A stretch of 64,000 nt of DNA from Sambucus nigra (lineage: Eukaryota > Streptophyta > Magnoliopsida > Dipsacales > Adoxaceae), in assembly GCA_949130495.1 (NCBI GenBank), contig OX422210.1, positions 30,602,681 through 30,666,680 on the forward strand. Direction: 5' to 3'. Under the pieces are notes generated by a model that saw only the letters and a program-made list of their open reading frames with translations, searched no databases and was not told where the DNA came from. Every line of letters starts with the position of its first letter. The stretch's first letter is position 1. Below, one piece after another: positions 61,501-64,000 of the stretch. The position numbers were made by a program, and so were the translations under genes.

Positions 61501-61797
61501 TTTTCCGTGTTGCCTGATCCTTTACAAAAATTGGGTGTGGTGAAATTCAAAAAACAAATTATTATCTTAGGCAAATTTTTGAACAGAGAGAAGTGGTTTT
61601 GTAATTTCAGGAACATATAAAACATCAGATAATTTAAAACGAGTAGTTGGAGATTGAATATTTGAGGAACCAATGCTAGAAATGTGCAAGCCCTTACCAT
61701 TACCCACATGGAGTTGTTAAGTACCATGATTGTCAGTAGGTTGGGAAAGTGCGGTAAAGTCTAGAGTAACATGGTGAGTGGCACCTGTGTCGGGAAA
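58538..61797 (-). pseudogene. Copia pol pseudogene, C4
   Basis: Same stops, frame shifts and RNase H gap as C1. YVDD at 59439-59450. Confidence 0.88.
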
Positions 61798-62838
61798 TCA
61801 ATTGAGTTCTGGCGATCCCTGTGAATGGGTTGTCAAATGGGCATGAGGGTTGATGGTGTGAGTGTACCGATGATAGCATTTAGCAGCAGTGTGATGAAGC
61901 CCATTACAGATTTGGCACCGAATTCTATTATCACGTTGCGGGTGAATCAGATTAGTGTGGGAGATTGGGTGGTGTGGTTCATAAGATCTGTTTCCGTAGC
62001 GAGCAAGAGCACGGGAACCACGGTTGAAACGACCACGACCACGGTTGGATGGACCATTATGGCGATCAATATTAGACTCTCCATGATGGATAAGATGAGA
62101 TGTAGGTGGGGATGAATTTGTGGTACTTATTGAAGAAATGTTGAGAGATGACAGTGTGTTGGAGGGAAGGAACTCGTGGCTGAGGAGTAGGCCATGTAAC
62201 TCAGAGAATGAGACGGGTTCTGCACGAGCAGCTAAGGTAGTAACCAAGTCTTTGAAATCAGAACGAAGACCTTTAAATATGTAGATATTGAAGTCTTCGG
62301 TGGAAATTGGACGACCGACGGTCGGCATAACTCTTTGCACGCTGAAGATATTGTGAAACCGTTAGGCCCCCTGGCTTAAGTTTTGTAAGTTTATATGAAT
62401 GGTGAGAATGCGGGTGTTGGACGGAGAGGGTAAGGCTGCAGTCAACGCATCCCACACCTCCTTAGAGGTTGTGAGTCCAACTACCAATGGAATCACGTCA
62501 TCAGAAAGGGAGGAAAGAATTGTGCTAAGAAGGAATTGGTCTTGCTCGACCTAGAGCTGAAATGCAGGATTAGTTTGAAGTTCCCCCTGACCTTCAATAG
62601 TTATTTGGGCAGGAGGACAAGGATGTGATCCGTCAATAAATCCAAGCAGATTCAGGGCTCGAAGAAATGGAATTAATTGAGTTTTTTGGAAAAGATAGTT
62701 GGTGCAGTTAAGTTTTAATGAGATGAAATGATGGGCACTGTTAAAAGAGGAAGATAGAATACGTGATGGGTTGGGAGAGTTTTTAGCAGTGGAAGGAGAG
62801 ATCCCAGATGTTGTTGAACCCTCAGCCATGATGGACAA
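61798..62838 (-). pseudogene. Copia gag pseudogene, C4
   Basis: Same stop at 62551-62553 and frame shifts as C1. CCHC knuckle intact. Confidence 0.87.
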
Positions 62839-62861
62839 AAAAAATTGAGGCTCTAAAATAA

Positions 62862-63074
62862 AAATAGAACAAGAAAACTAAAGAGAATTTTTACTATTGG
62901 TTTTATTCTCTTCTCTTTCTTTATACAGGCTAAAGGATATATTTATAAGGACTCTACCAAGCTATTGCTTTCACGGATAAGTAACAGATTCAAATTCAAA
63001 TGGCAGATATAAATGTGGAGAGAAATAAGGCACACAGGTGCAGTTATGATATGCTGTTAGGATAGGTGTTAATA
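62862..63074 (-). repeat. Complete copia 5' LTR (Short junction), C4
   Basis: Full 213 bp with the same GGACTC and ATTGC variants as 33582-33794. Confidence 0.88.
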
Positions 63075-63635
63075 CATAACTTACTCTATTCGTAGTCTCA
63101 GTCATATATGACCAATTTTAGTATGCAACACTGGAAAGCCATTGTTAGAGTTGTAGGGCATTTTAAGCATACTAATTTTTTTGGAATTGAATATTAAAGA
63201 TATATCGAAGTACTTGAAAATCATGGTGATGCTAACTGGAAATATAAATCTAAAAACTCAAAACGCACAAGTGGTCACACCCTTTCCGTTGGAGGTGAAA
63301 CCATTTCTTGGATATCCTCAAATTAAATATATAATTCTAGATCCATATTTGGAATCTGAATTCATTGTTTTTTATAAAACTGGGAAATAAATAAAATGGT
63401 GTCGTAATTTTACAAACGACATTCCAAATTGGGTAAAACTTGTTCCCTCCTTATGTATACACTTCGATAGCCAATGAGCGATTGGAAAGGAACAAAATAC
63501 CATGTATAATGGGAAGTCCAAGCATATTCACTGGACGCCGTAAGACAATTGAAATTATTTCTATTGACCATGTCATATCCTTAAAAAACGTTTAATCTGA
63601 GAATGTAGAAAGGTCCACAAGGGAAATGGGCTTAA
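63075..63635 (+). pseudogene. Older copia relic, cut by Short junction (unit 5)
   Basis: Starts at the same base of the relic as 33795. Private C at 63264; lacks the extra A of unit 3. Confidence 0.75.
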
Positions 63636-63827
63636 ATAATTTAATTAACTAACAATCGACATGTTGGAAAGCTGTAGAGATCCTAAGATCCAGGTTAAAA
63701 TGGACGACTTATATATACATGTGACATAGTAAGAACTAAGGAGATGTCTTAATCCTTACCATTTTTAATATGAGACAGTGCACATATTCCATGAGAATCG
63801 TTATAATTTTTTAATTATTATATATCT

Positions 63828-64000
63828 TGATATGAAGTGGAATTGGAACGATAATGTTAACAACATTTAGTCAAGCATAAAGAATGATATCGAGAAAGTA
63901 GGTAAGCAAGTTTCAGGTGAGACTAAAGCAAAAATATTCATTAAAAAAGAGACTTGGTGGTGGAATGAGGAAGCGCAAAAGATAATAAAAAAGAAACGAG
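63828..64000 (+). pseudogene. RTE LINE relic, start only (cut by window end)
   Basis: First 173 bp of the LINE relic, up to the KETWWWNEEAQKI segment. Confidence 0.8.

Larger units (their letters stand above)
45905..62542. repeat. Tandem array unit 4 (Long type)
   Basis: 16638-bp Long unit with its junction at 46392/46393. It shares some variants with unit 1 (55814, 57951) and others with unit 2 (51688), so it is a mosaic. Private changes include Thr to Ile in the LINE near 52301 and a seventh ATG in the LINE tail. Confidence 0.97.
58318..63074 (-). mobile_element. Copia element C4, both LTRs full length, coding region dead
   Basis: Same form as C2: two 213-bp LTRs and a Short junction on its right. 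YVDD is intact here, unlike C2. Confidence 0.92.
62543..64000. repeat. Tandem array unit 5 (Short type, cut by window end)
   Basis: Partial unit with the Short junction at 63074/63075, the same as in unit 3, then the older copia relic and the first bases of the LINE relic. It carries one private base at 63264 (C where the other copies have T). The array therefore continues beyond the right edge, and the left edge also starts inside a repeat. Confidence 0.95.

Noticed and set aside
1..64000. Pure assembly duplication
   Set aside because: Units carry distinct private variants, different AT lengths and two junction types, which argues against a simple repeated contig. Partial misassembly or wrong copy number cannot be excluded.

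Overview
The window is AT-rich eukaryotic DNA, almost certainly from a dicot-type flowering plant. The signs are a plant Ty1/copia element of Ale/Retrofit-like type, a plant RTE-clade LINE, an L1 3' end with a poly(A) signal, a Stowaway-like MITE and a short TTTAGGG-type (plant telomere) motif. I see no intact host gene, no rRNA or tRNA gene and no CRISPR. Every protein-coding signal I can assign belongs to a broken transposable element.

The dominant fact is the layout. The whole 64 kb is one head-to-tail tandem array (macrosatellite) of a composite unit in which transposons are nested. With position 1 as the arbitrary phase, units begin at 1, 16608, 33263, 45905 and 62543, giving periods of 16607, 16655, 12642 and 16638 bp and a partial fifth unit. 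There are two unit types, in the order Long, Long, Short, Long, Short. Long units carry about 4055 bp after the copia 5' LTR that Short units lack. Short units instead keep the last 44 bp of that LTR.

Order inside a Long unit (unit 1): copia gag N-terminus and truncated 5' LTR (1-488); an unassigned AT-rich block (489-2640); a minus-strand DUF4283/zinc-knuckle relic (2655-3420); an LTR-like stretch (3485-4320); a plus-strand relic of an older, different copia (RT end plus RNase H, 4452-5104); a 5'-truncated RTE LINE with an (ATG)n tail (5297-6993); an unassigned block; an (AT)n microsatellite (8634-8660); a 375-bp foldback (8671-9045); a block with gene-like introns and exons (9046-11571); an L1 3' end between 14-bp target-site duplications (11572-11713); a Stowaway-like MITE (12096-12298); a telomere-type motif (12352-12371); and the minus-strand copia (12383-17095).

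Nothing here works as an autonomous system. The copia has an in-frame stop in gag, a stop just before the protease motif, several frame shifts, and an RNase H that lacks the segment with its catalytic Trp-Cys-Asp-Asn. The same lesions recur in all copies, so the element was dead before the array expanded. Its two LTRs differ at about 16 of 213 positions, whereas array copies differ from one another only at scattered sites, so amplification is much younger than insertion. Variants are shuffled between units, which points to unequal exchange or gene conversion. The array could also be affected by assembly error, which cannot be judged from the sequence alone.
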